Origin: Actinomycetes bacterium
Lineage (GTDB): Bacteria > Actinomycetota > Acidimicrobiia > Acidimicrobiales > Acidimicrobiaceae
DNA: 64,000 bases
Direction: 5' to 3'
Assembly: GCA_021822605.1 (NCBI GenBank)
Contig: JAKAQL010000005.1
Span: 1-64,000, forward strand
This document shows, piece by piece, positions 41,202-50,395 of the stretch; position 1 is the first letter of the stretch, and each line of letters begins with the position of its first letter. Position numbers and translations under genes: made by a program. The notes below the pieces were generated by a model. That model had not been told where the DNA came from, did no database searches, and saw nothing but the letters and a program-made list of their open reading frames with translations.

Positions 41202-41218
41202 ATGCTCACTATGAGCAT
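41202..41218 (+). promoter_or_regulatory. Inverted repeat ATGCTCA-CTA-TGAGCAT over the nadA translation start; candidate regulator/RNA structure site
   Basis: Perfect 7 bp arms by inspection; spans both candidate nadA start codons (41202 and 41211). Confidence 0.4.
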
Positions 41219-42203
41219 AATTGCGCCACCAACCAACATCACAGATTTCCGCACGCAACTTCGCCATCTTGTCGACGAACACAACGCTATTATTCTCGCC
41301 CACAACTACCAGCCTGCATGGATCAAGGAAGTCGCCGATGTCACTGGAGACTCGCTGTACTTATCGCAGAGAGCGCGCGAAACCGACGCTACGACCATCG
41401 TGTTCTGCGGTGTCCGCTTCATGGCCGAAACTGCGAAAATTCTCTCTCCTGAGAAACACGTCCTCCTGCCCGCCGACGATGCTGAATGCTCCCTCGCCGA
41501 CTCGATCACTGAAACCGACCTCATCGAGTGGAAACAGCGGTATCCCGATGCGGTCGTGGTGGCCTATGTCAACACATCAGCCGCAGTGAAGGCAATGGCC
41601 GATGTCTGCTGCACCTCCGCTAATGCCGTAGAGATTGTGGCATCGATCCCCGAGGATCGTGAGGTACTCTTTCTTCCCGACCAGTTTCTCGGTGCGTACG
41701 TCCAGCGAATGACCGGCCACCCTGGAATGCATATCTGGATGGGAGAGTGTCACGTCCACGCAGATATCTCCCCCCAGCACTTGGCGGAGAAAATGGATGA
41801 AGACCCATCCGCTAGTCTCATGATCCACCCGGAGTGTGGTTGTACAACACCAGCGCTCTATCAGCTGGCAGAGACCGGTGATAAGACAACCCGACAGCGT
41901 ATACGTATACTCTCCACGAACCAGATGATCGAGGAGGCCAAACGCTCAACGGCGAACCATATCCTGGTCGCCACTGAGATCGGCATCATGAACGACCTCA
42001 CTACGGCCAATCCAATGGTACACTTCGAAGCCGTCAATCCCAGAGCTCGGTGTCCCTATATGAACCGCATCACTCCCGAACGTCTTATCGAGGTCCTGCA
42101 ACTCCAGACTGGCGAGGTATTCGTCGATGGCGCGACAGCCACGAAGGCGCGCCTTGCCGTCGAGCGTATGGTTGATCCGGAGCTACGCACATGGGCGCAT
42201 TGA
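41202..42203 (+). CDS. nadA: Quinolinate synthase A
   Basis: AIILAHNYQPAWIKEVADVTGDSLYLSQ, HPECGCTTPALYQLAETGDKTT, FEAVNPRARCPYMNRIT (Fe-S Cys). Start may be 41211. Confidence 0.96.
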   Translation: MLTMSIIAPPTNITDFRTQLRHLVDEHNAIILAHNYQPAWIKEVADVTGDSLYLSQRARETDATTIVFCGVRFMAETAKILSPEKHVLLPADDAECSLADSITETDLIEWKQRYPDAVVVAYVNTSAAVKAMADVCCTSANAVEIVASIPEDREVLFLPDQFLGAYVQRMTGHPGMHIWMGECHVHADISPQHLAEKMDEDPSASLMIHPECGCTTPALYQLAETGDKTTRQRIRILSTNQMIEEAKRSTANHILVATEIGIMNDLTTANPMVHFEAVNPRARCPYMNRITPERLIEVLQLQTGEVFVDGATATKARLAVERMVDPELRTWAH

Positions 42204-43723
42204 TCAAGATGACGCCGGAGCTCGACCTCTCCTTCGATGTCGTCGTCATTGGCGCTGGAATCGCTGGGCTGTCGGTGGCGCTCTCACTTCCACCGACGTT
42301 ACGCATCGCCATCATCAGCCGAAGCTTCACCGTGACATCGAGCCATTGGGCAAAGGGGGGCGTGGCGGCGGCCTGCAAGCACGGCGATGAACCAGCCGAA
42401 CACCTTCGTGACACCATCGAGGCGGGCGGCGGGTTGAACGACCCCGACCAGGTCGCCCTCCTTGTCGGTGCAGCACCAGAGGCAATCGACTTCCTGCAAC
42501 GTCAAGGAGTTGACTTTGAGGTGAAACCTGAGCGCGAGGCTGGCCATTCACAGCCAAGAATCTGGCATGCAGATGGTGATGCGACCGGTGGTGCGATCAT
42601 GAGAGCACTCAGCACACGCCAACGTGAGGCTCCCAACCTCACAGAGATCGAGGGAAGCCTGATCGAGATCCTCAACGATGACAATGGTGTCGTCGGCATC
42701 ATGATCGCGCACCGGGGCTCGTTGGTGCTTGTCCGCTCCCCTCGCGTCGTGCTAGCATCCGGTGGCGCCACCGGCCTTTGGAGTGATCACACCTCTCCAA
42801 ACTCCAACCTCGGCAATGGCATTGTGAACGCCTATCGCGTCGGGGCGTCCGTCGCAGATCTGGAATTTACTCAGTTCCATCCCACCGCCATCGCCCTGTC
42901 GACGTCACCACTCTCGTTGGCGACCGAAGCACTTCGCGGAGCCGGAGCTTGGATCGTTGACGATGAGGGTAAGCGCTTTCTCTTTGAAGCCGATCCTGCA
43001 GGAGAGCTTGCCACTCGAGACAAAGTAGCTCGGATCATGTACCGTCACCCTGGGCAGGCCTACCTCGACCCTCGACCCATCGGGAGAGAAAACCTGGAGA
43101 GACGCTTTCCGACCTTCGTACAGGACTGCAGACAGAGAGGCCACGACCCCGTGCTTCATGGTCCAGTGCCGATACGACCGGCGGCTCATTACACCATCGG
43201 AGGAGTCCTGACCGGATCGTATGGTGAGACATCTGTACCGGGCCTCTATGCCATCGGTGAATGCGCTAGCACCGGGGTGCATGGTGCCAACCGTCTCGCA
43301 TCGAACTCGTTGCTCGAGGGAGTGGTCTTTGGCCGGCGCGCTGCTGACCACCTTGTCGATGTTTCTCGGACCTTACACGGAGTCTATTATCCAGGCTCAG
43401 TCGATTTGCCGACCCGAGCGCCGACCCGAGCCAGCCTCACTCATCTCGTCGATGGCGCCCTCGGGATTGAACGAAACGCATCAGCGATCAGTAGTGCCAC
43501 AGAGAGGCTTGTAAACGCGTCGTCAACTGTGGAAATGGGTCCGTGCAACGCTTGGGAGCTCACCCTGGCATCGGAGCTCATCTCAATGATGCTTATCGCT
43601 GCACGAGAGCGAAGCGGAACCGTTGGGTCACACACACGCTCAGACGAGCGACCCGAAGATCCCAACTATCGCCTCACCTTCGTCAAGGGATCAACGCTTC
43701 GTCGAGAGGTCAGGCCCAAATGA
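42191..43723 (+). CDS. nadB: L-aspartate oxidase
   Basis: DVVVIGAGIAGLSVALSL FAD motif; SSHWAKGGVAAA; HYTIGGVLTGSYGETSVPGLYAIGECASTGVHGANRLASNSLLEGVVFGRRAA. Confidence 0.96.
   Translation: MGALIKMTPELDLSFDVVVIGAGIAGLSVALSLPPTLRIAIISRSFTVTSSHWAKGGVAAACKHGDEPAEHLRDTIEAGGGLNDPDQVALLVGAAPEAIDFLQRQGVDFEVKPEREAGHSQPRIWHADGDATGGAIMRALSTRQREAPNLTEIEGSLIEILNDDNGVVGIMIAHRGSLVLVRSPRVVLASGGATGLWSDHTSPNSNLGNGIVNAYRVGASVADLEFTQFHPTAIALSTSPLSLATEALRGAGAWIVDDEGKRFLFEADPAGELATRDKVARIMYRHPGQAYLDPRPIGRENLERRFPTFVQDCRQRGHDPVLHGPVPIRPAAHYTIGGVLTGSYGETSVPGLYAIGECASTGVHGANRLASNSLLEGVVFGRRAADHLVDVSRTLHGVYYPGSVDLPTRAPTRASLTHLVDGALGIERNASAISSATERLVNASSTVEMGPCNAWELTLASELISMMLIAARERSGTVGSHTRSDERPEDPNYRLTFVKGSTLRREVRPK
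43408..43431. repeat. 12 bp in-frame tandem duplication inside nadB (GCCGACCCGAGC x2; PTRA-PTRA)
   Basis: Direct reading of bases and translation LPTRAPTRASL. Confidence 0.9.
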
Positions 43724-44643
43724 CACTACTACCCATCATCGATCTGGCCCTCGACGAGGATCTTGTTGTCCCTCTCGATTCGATGCAGGAATCAGAGACG
43801 CTCGCACAAACCACAGAGGTGTCTATGAAGCAACGACACAGTCCTAGTCCGGAGACAAAATCAACGGATCTCACTGGCTCCCTTATGGACCACCAGCCCG
43901 TAGCACTGACACTTGGTGCCCGTGCACCCGGTGTCTTCGTCGGCCAATCCGTAGCGCCCTTGGTACTCGACCGGGTTGCGGAGCGTCTCGGCACCGCGCG
44001 GCCCACCTATAACCCCGTCGTCGAGGACGGAGCAACGGTGGAGCCTGGGGCCTCTATCGCATGGTTGAGAGGGGACGTCGTGACAGTGTTGGCCGCTGAA
44101 CGAACAATGCTCAACCTTCTCTGCCATCTTTCAGGGGTTGCAACCCTGACGCGAACCTATGTAGAAACCGTAAGGGGTACCAAGGCAGTGATTCGCGATA
44201 CCCGCAAGACGACCCCAGGCTTGCGTTCGCTTGAAAAGTACGCTGTTCGCTGTGGCGGTGGCGCGAATCACCGTCTCGGCCTCTGGGATGCATTTCTCAT
44301 CAAGGATAACCATCTCGCCTTTGCATCCATGGAGGAGCTGGTCGCGCGAGCACGTCGCTCCCAACCCCTTCGTCCCTTAGAAGTTGAGGTGGACAACCTG
44401 GCACAACTAGAACAGGCCCTCCACCTCGGCGTTGATCTCGTCCTCCTCGACAACATGGAGGTCGATATGATCACGGAGGCGGTACGTATCAGCGCAGGAC
44501 GCTGTCGCCTCGAGGTCTCCGGTGGAGTCGGACTTGACCGGCTGCGGGCAATCGCCGAAACAGGAGTGGATTACATCGCGGTGGGAGCACTCACGCACTC
44601 CGCGCCTACTCTTGATCTTGGTCTTGACTATCCTTTGATGTGA
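43720..44643 (+). CDS. nadC: Nicotinate-nucleotide pyrophosphorylase (carboxylating)
   Basis: IRDTRKTTPGLRSLEKYAVRCGGGANHRLGLWDAFLIKDNHL, LEVEVDNLAQLEQALHLGVDLVLLDNM, LEVSGGVGLDRLRAIAETGVDYIAVGALTHS. ATGA overlap with nadB. Confidence 0.96.
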   Translation: MTLLPIIDLALDEDLVVPLDSMQESETLAQTTEVSMKQRHSPSPETKSTDLTGSLMDHQPVALTLGARAPGVFVGQSVAPLVLDRVAERLGTARPTYNPVVEDGATVEPGASIAWLRGDVVTVLAAERTMLNLLCHLSGVATLTRTYVETVRGTKAVIRDTRKTTPGLRSLEKYAVRCGGGANHRLGLWDAFLIKDNHLAFASMEELVARARRSQPLRPLEVEVDNLAQLEQALHLGVDLVLLDNMEVDMITEAVRISAGRCRLEVSGGVGLDRLRAIAETGVDYIAVGALTHSAPTLDLGLDYPLM

Positions 44644-45130
44644 CCAGGTCTACCGGCGACACAGGGGTTACGCGAGAGGGTTCCGTCCCATCCTCAGGTT
44701 CATTCTCCTGCACTGTGACACCACTATCTTCCTGTCCATGCACCTCCTCTCGCTCCGCAACGAGTGTTGGGGAGACGAGGATCGGTGCCTGTACCGGCTG
44801 GAGCAGCGCAAGCATGATAGCGTCGGAAGGTCGCGCGCTGAAAAGGCGGGTCCGCCCGTCTTGGCTCGACAATGCCAAGACGGCATGAACATTTCCGTCG
44901 ACGATGGCCTGGAGGGCAACGTAACTGACGCTGAATCCATAGGAGGCAAGGATATCCTGCATCAATTCGGTCGTCATTGGGCGAGGGGCTCGCTCCTTGG
45001 CGACGATCAGAGCTAACTGGCGAGCCTGCTCGATCGAGATTGGGATCTCAAACTCAACGAGTGAGGTATCGTCCGGTAGTAACGTGATCCGGGCAAAAGG
45101 CTCAGGCAGATCAATGCCGACACGCACCAT
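44606..45130 (-). CDS. Second bifunctional nuclease (DUF151/BFN) family protein
   Basis: RPMTTELMQDILASYGFSVSYVALQAIVDGNVHAVLALSSQDGRTRLFSARPSDAIMLALLQPVQAPILV; start MVRVGIDLPEP at 45130. Confidence 0.82.
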   Translation of the reverse strand: MVRVGIDLPEPFARITLLPDDTSLVEFEIPISIEQARQLALIVAKERAPRPMTTELMQDILASYGFSVSYVALQAIVDGNVHAVLALSSQDGRTRLFSARPSDAIMLALLQPVQAPILVSPTLVAEREEVHGQEDSGVTVQENEPEDGTEPSRVTPVSPVDLVTSKDSQDQDQE

Positions 45131-45164
45131 CCTACATGGAACGAAGCCGGCAAGATTGAAACTC

Positions 45165-46310
45165 TCAGGTTCTAGCACGGGCACGCTGGGCCCCAACATT
45201 GAGCGCCAAGCCCACCATCGCGAGGAAGGCGAGCATAGCCGAGCCACCGTAGCTGATCAGCGGTAAAGGGATACCGGTTATCGGCATAATCCCTATGGTC
45301 ATCCCCACATTCTGGAAAACTGAGTAGCCAATCCACGCCAAGCCTCCGGCGACGATCAGCGTCCCTGTGATGTCCTTCGACCAGCGCATCGCGCTCCACA
45401 TTCGCCATATCAGTAGCGCGTAGCCTGCCAACAGGGCGGCACATCCAACGAAACCAAGTTGCTCTCCAATTGCGGTAAAGATGAAATCCGTCTGCTGTTC
45501 CGGCACAAAGGCCAGAGTGGTCTGGGAACCCTTGAAAAGACCAACTCCAAAGATATGTCCGGAGCCAATCGCGATCTTGGATTGGGCGAGGTTATAACCG
45601 AAAGTGGAGGCATCGGCCTTTGGGTTCAGAAACGACAAAAGACGATGTAATTGGTAGCTTTTGAGGAAACCGACGTGAAGGACGGCGACAACACCGAGAA
45701 CGCTCACCACCACAAGGGCTAGCAGATAGCGCGCCGGAACGCCGGCCATCACCAACAGCAGCCCCGTGATAATACCGATAACGATCCCAGTTCCAAGATC
45801 TGGTTGCTTGATCACCAAGATCATCGGAATCCCTCCCATGAGGAGGATCGTGATCACCGCCCTGAGATCAAGCGGATCATCTCGATTCGAGACATAGGCG
45901 GCTATTCCAAAAATAACGCCGATCGGAGCAAACTCAGAGGGCTGAATTTGCACCGGTCCAAACTGAAACCAGCGTTGCGATCCAAGCTGCGAGGTCCCAA
46001 TCGGAGACAGAACAGCGAGAAGACCGAGAAGACTGGCTCCATAAATGAAATAAGCCAGATGCGCGATCCGCTGGTAGTCAACCAGTGCAAGGACCACCAT
46101 CACCACTGCACCAAGCAAAAAGTAAATCGCCTGGCGTTCGAAGTAGTAATGACCGGAGATGCCCGCATGAATGAGCTGCTCCTTGGTTGCGGAGTAGATC
46201 ATGAGGACGCCAAAGGCCCCAATCCCTAATGCCACGATCGCCAGCACGAGATCCATCCGGCTCAGTTCGCGCCAGAGACTTGTCTTGCGACGAACAGTCA
46301 TCTGGGTCAT
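45165..46310 (-). CDS. rodA: Rod shape-determining protein RodA (SEDS family)
   Basis: GSQRWFQFGPVQIQPSEFAPIGVI, QSKIAIGSGHIFGVGLFKGSQTTLAFVPEQQTDFIFTAIGEQLGFVG, PITGIPLPLISYGGSAML. Confidence 0.95.
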   Translation of the reverse strand: MTQMTVRRKTSLWRELSRMDLVLAIVALGIGAFGVLMIYSATKEQLIHAGISGHYYFERQAIYFLLGAVVMVVLALVDYQRIAHLAYFIYGASLLGLLAVLSPIGTSQLGSQRWFQFGPVQIQPSEFAPIGVIFGIAAYVSNRDDPLDLRAVITILLMGGIPMILVIKQPDLGTGIVIGIITGLLLVMAGVPARYLLALVVVSVLGVVAVLHVGFLKSYQLHRLLSFLNPKADASTFGYNLAQSKIAIGSGHIFGVGLFKGSQTTLAFVPEQQTDFIFTAIGEQLGFVGCAALLAGYALLIWRMWSAMRWSKDITGTLIVAGGLAWIGYSVFQNVGMTIGIMPITGIPLPLISYGGSAMLAFLAMVGLALNVGAQRARART

Positions 46311-46714
46311 GATAGACCGAGGAGCCTCTCAAGAGCAGAACGGGCCATGACACTCTGACCGGCCTCTGCTTGAAAACGCACCAATGCGGTGGCGATCCAG
46401 TCAGAGAGCTTCAAACTTTCGGTACGGATCCGCACGCCACCAACCACGTGATCCACCCGGCTCGATTGGACCCTACCATCCTTATCACGCTCGATGATAA
46501 ACCGTTCAGCACCCACGTCGAAGTAGTCGGTTCGTTGCTTACGTTTTGTCTCGGTGTGGATCCGGTCCTTGAACAGCTCCAAGACGCGCTCAAGGCCCAC
46601 CGTCTCTAACGCCTGCGCCTCTGCCGCCAACTTGAACAAGTCTGAGGAATCCACCAGACCGTCAGCCGCTCCGCCAAGAGCGTCACCTGATTCTTGACCA
46701 TTCTCTGCTACCAT
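46307..46714 (-). CDS. Conserved-looking hypothetical protein
   Basis: Open frame with ATGA overlap with rodA; likely start MVAENGQESG at 46714. No recognisable family. Confidence 0.65.
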   Translation of the reverse strand: MVAENGQESGDALGGAADGLVDSSDLFKLAAEAQALETVGLERVLELFKDRIHTETKRKQRTDYFDVGAERFIIERDKDGRVQSSRVDHVVGGVRIRTESLKLSDWIATALVRFQAEAGQSVMARSALERLLGLS

Positions 46715-46773
46715 GATAGGTAATAGAGTAATAGCTCTAGCAGACATCACTTTAGGGTTAAGGAGATCCTTTC

Positions 46774-47925
46774 ATGAGCATGTTCAAGCGCGTCTCTCAG
46801 GTCTTCCAACAGAAGTCGAATGCACTCCTTGACAAGGTCGAGGATCCAACGCAGGCCATCGACCTCAGTTACGAAAAGATGCAGGAGAATCTGCAGCAGG
46901 TTCGCCGGTCAATTGCCGACGTTCTCACTTCACAGAAGCGCCTTGAGGCTCAGCGTGCTCAGCTGCAGGCCCAGTACGACAAGCTGCAAGGTCAGGCTCG
47001 ACAAGCGCTGCAGCAGGGACAGGAGGATGTTGCCAAGATGGCGCTCCAACGAGCCACCGCCATCCAGCCCCAGATCGACTCGCTCACCCCTCAAATCAAC
47101 CAACTCGCACAGCAAGAGAGTGCGTTGGAGGAGACAGGTAGAACGTTAAACTCGAAGATCGAGGCCTTCCGTGCGCAGCGCGATACCATGAAAGCCCAGT
47201 ATACGGCAGCCAAGGCATCGTCGTCAGCGCTTGAGAACCTCACCGGACTCTCCGACCAGATGACCGATGTCAATATGATGATGGACCGGGCACAGGACAA
47301 GATCTCACAGATGCAGTCGCGCGCTGCGGCAGTCGGAGAGCTAGCGAGTTCTGGCGTTCTCGACTCTCCCTCGCTAGGGGGCCGTGGCGACGACATCGAG
47401 GCGGCGCTCGCCCAGAAGTCCTCTGCGAGTGATGTCGATCTACAGCTTGCTGCTATGAAGGCAGAGCTCAATGGCCCTGCTCAACCAGCGAGTCTTGCAT
47501 CACCGGCGCAAACTGGCGGGACCAAGGAGCTCGACACTCCTGACCAACCCAACCCCACCACACCAGCGAGTCCAGCTCCAGCGGTCGGAGAGACCTTTGT
47601 CGTTCGAGTACTCGGGCAGAACCGGTTCCGCATTCCCAATACGATTCGACCAGCACTCGATGGACTTGACGCCGCCCTTGAGATGGCAGTGGACAAGAAC
47701 GACCCCGACTCCTTTGCCCAGCTGGTCAAGCAGCTCGGACTTCTGGTTTCGACTAACGGTACTGCACTCGACGAATCGGACACGACCAAGGCCGACATCG
47801 TTCTCCCTAGCCCCGACATGACCCTCGATGAGGCCAAGAAGCTCTTCTTTGACACGCCTGTCACCATCCCGGAGTCTGCAGCCTCGACCGATGCTCCTGC
47901 GTCCGATGAGGCGGAAGCGAACTGA
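46774..47925 (+). CDS. pspA: PspA/IM30 family protein with C-terminal PspAA-like domain
   Basis: MSMFKRVSQVFQQKSNALLDKVEDPTQAIDLSYEKMQENLQQVRRSIADVLTSQKRLE (PspA); C-terminal FVVRVLGQNRFRIPNTIRPALDGLDAALEMAVDKNDPDSFAQLVKQLGLLVSTNGTALDESDTTKADIVLPSPDMTLDEAKKLF (PspAA-like). Confidence 0.9.
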   Translation: MSMFKRVSQVFQQKSNALLDKVEDPTQAIDLSYEKMQENLQQVRRSIADVLTSQKRLEAQRAQLQAQYDKLQGQARQALQQGQEDVAKMALQRATAIQPQIDSLTPQINQLAQQESALEETGRTLNSKIEAFRAQRDTMKAQYTAAKASSSALENLTGLSDQMTDVNMMMDRAQDKISQMQSRAAAVGELASSGVLDSPSLGGRGDDIEAALAQKSSASDVDLQLAAMKAELNGPAQPASLASPAQTGGTKELDTPDQPNPTTPASPAPAVGETFVVRVLGQNRFRIPNTIRPALDGLDAALEMAVDKNDPDSFAQLVKQLGLLVSTNGTALDESDTTKADIVLPSPDMTLDEAKKLFFDTPVTIPESAASTDAPASDEAEAN

Positions 47926-48004
47926 TCGAAACCAGCACTAGATCCGATACGCGCGCGAGGTCCTGCGGTATAGCATGCACTGGCGTGAGCGGTTGCCAGG
48001 CCTT

Positions 48005-48032
48005 CTCAATCTAGACCTCTCAATCTAGACCT
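48005..48032. repeat. 14 bp perfect tandem duplication (CTCAATCTAGACCT x2)
   Basis: Direct reading; in the convergent pspA/uvrB intergenic region. Confidence 0.95.
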
Positions 48033-48060
48033 AGGTCTCGCGTCGATAGGCAAATGCAAG

Positions 48061-50046
48061 CTATTTGAGCAGTCGGCTGAGTTCCTTGATGTCATCACGC
48101 AGTTTTGCCGCCTCCTCAAAGCGGAGCTCGGTAGCACAGGCCTCCATCTCGACTCTCAGGGCGCCAATGACCTCTTGGAGCTGTTCTGGAGCAAGATGTG
48201 AGTACCGCTCCTGCGCCTTTGAGCGCTGCAGTTTGGGCACGCGTGCCGAAGAACGTTCATCACCAATCAAGTCTCCAAGGCGCGCCGTCACCGTCGTCGG
48301 AGTGATCCCGTGCATCTTGTTATACCCCTCCTGTACCGCTCGCCTGCGCGCGGTCTCAGAGATGGCATACTCCATCGATCTCGTCACCTTATCGCCATAG
48401 AGCAAGACCGTACCGTGGCTGTTTCTTGCCGCGCGCCCAATGGTTTGCACCAGCGAGGTTTCAGAGCGCAAGAAACCCTCCTTGTCGGCGTCGAGGATCG
48501 CCACGAGCGACACCTCCGGGAGATCGAGGCCCTCTCGCAACAGATTGATTCCGACTAGGACATCAAACTCTCCGAGTCGGAGATCGCGGATCAATTCGAT
48601 ACGATCCAGCGTCTCGACATTCGAGTGGAGGTAACGGACACGCACGCCTAATCCCTCAAAATAGTCGGTTAAGTCCTCAGCCATCTTCTTGGTCAGCGTC
48701 GTCACCAAAACACGTTCATTGGCCTCAACTCGGAGGTGGATTTCCCTGAGGAGATCGTCGATCTGCCCCTTGGTGGGTCGCACCTCCACGATAGGATCAA
48801 GAAGTCCTGTTGGCCGTGCAATCTGCTCGATCACCCGAGATGACTGTGAGATCTCGTATGGCGCTGGTGTTGCCGAGAGGAAAATCGCTTGATTGATCCT
48901 CTCGTAAAACTCGTCGAAACGCAAGGGGCGATTGTCCATGGCCGATGGCAATCGGAATCCGTGCTCCACCAAGGTCTCCTTGCGAGAGCGGTCGCCTGCA
49001 TACTGACCTCTCAGTTGCGGTACCGTCACGTGACTCTCATCGATGATCAGCAGATAATCCTCAGGGAAATAATCGAGCAACGTATAGGGAGGTTGGCCGG
49101 GCTCCCGTCCGTCGAGATGTCGAGAATAGTTTTCAATGCCTGAACAGAAGCCGACCTCACCAAGCATCTCGAGGTCGAACTCCGTCCGCATCTTGAGACG
49201 TTGCGCCTCAAGCAGCTTGCCCTGTTGATCGAAGTACCCCAGTTGCTCACGGAGCTCGTCCTCAATACCGCGCATGGCCACTTTGAGGCGTTCAGGACTC
49301 GCAAGATAATGAGTCGCTGGAAAGATCACGAACTCATCGAGATCCTTTACAAGTTCGCCAGTTATCAAATCGACCTTCGATATTCTCTCAATCTCGTCGC
49401 CGAAAAACTCGATCCTCATGGCGAACTCCTCGTACGCGGGGTGCACTTCGACTGTATCCCCACGCAACCGGAATTTACCTCGCGATACCTCTAAATCGTT
49501 ACGTTCATACTGCATCGCCACCAGCGCTCGCGCCATCGACAACAGCGTGATACTCTCGCCGCAGCGCAACGGTAGGATCTGACCCTGATACTCCTCCGGC
49601 GAACCCAGCCCGTAGATACAAGAGACCGAAGCGACAACGACAACATCACGCCTCGTCAGCAGAGCAGAGGTGGCAGCATGACGCAGGCGGTCGATCTCAT
49701 CGTTGATCGATGAATCCTTTTCGATGTAAGTATCTGTCGTAGGGAGATAGGCCTCGGGTTGGTAGTAGTCGTAGTACGAGACGAAGTACTCCACCCGATT
49801 ATGTGGGAAAAAGCCGCGAAACTCATTGGCGAGCTGCGCAGCCAACGACTTGTTGGGCGCGATGATGAGTGTCGGACGTTGGACGGCCTCAATAGTCCAG
49901 GCGATGGTCGCACTCTTGCCTGAGCCTGTGATACCGAGCAATGTCTGAAACCGCTCACCCTGCAGTACACCGCTGGAGAGCTCCGCAACAGCCTTCGGTT
50001 GATCCCCTGCCGGTTGATAGTTTGAGACAACCTGAAAATCTGGCAC
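48061..50046 (-). CDS. uvrB: Excinuclease ABC subunit UvrB
   Basis: [64 protein letters not shown]-terminal UVR motif. Confidence 0.98.
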   Translation of the reverse strand: MPDFQVVSNYQPAGDQPKAVAELSSGVLQGERFQTLLGITGSGKSATIAWTIEAVQRPTLIIAPNKSLAAQLANEFRGFFPHNRVEYFVSYYDYYQPEAYLPTTDTYIEKDSSINDEIDRLRHAATSALLTRRDVVVVASVSCIYGLGSPEEYQGQILPLRCGESITLLSMARALVAMQYERNDLEVSRGKFRLRGDTVEVHPAYEEFAMRIEFFGDEIERISKVDLITGELVKDLDEFVIFPATHYLASPERLKVAMRGIEDELREQLGYFDQQGKLLEAQRLKMRTEFDLEMLGEVGFCSGIENYSRHLDGREPGQPPYTLLDYFPEDYLLIIDESHVTVPQLRGQYAGDRSRKETLVEHGFRLPSAMDNRPLRFDEFYERINQAIFLSATPAPYEISQSSRVIEQIARPTGLLDPIVEVRPTKGQIDDLLREIHLRVEANERVLVTTLTKKMAEDLTDYFEGLGVRVRYLHSNVETLDRIELIRDLRLGEFDVLVGINLLREGLDLPEVSLVAILDADKEGFLRSETSLVQTIGRAARNSHGTVLLYGDKVTRSMEYAISETARRRAVQEGYNKMHGITPTTVTARLGDLIGDERSSARVPKLQRSKAQERYSHLAPEQLQEVIGALRVEMEACATELRFEEAAKLRDDIKELSRLLK

Positions 50047-50102
50047 AGCACTAGCCTAGGCGAGAGACAGCAACAAGACTCATCCGCTGCCACGCGCCCG
50101 AC

Positions 50103-50126
50103 GTTGGGTATGGCGTTGGGTATGGC
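50103..50126. repeat. 12 bp perfect tandem duplication (GTTGGGTATGGC x2)
   Basis: Direct reading; upstream of uvrB. Confidence 0.95.
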
Positions 50127-50395
50127 GCTCGCGCATCACCAGACGCATTCCACTCGGATGGTGTCGGCGTCACATCTCCATACCATCCATGAAATAGCTC
50201 TTCATTGGGCCACAGCCGTGCCTGCTCCAGCCATCCCTTTGGTTCGCCAACCAGCGCACTCGTGACAACACCTCAGGGAACCGACGAGATTGTCCTCCTC
50301 AGAGATTAGCGTGATTGGTGGTTGTGCATCACAACTATTGACTTTCGGCCACGCGCGCTTGGTCGCACTGACAGCAAGCAAAAAGGGGAGGTTCC

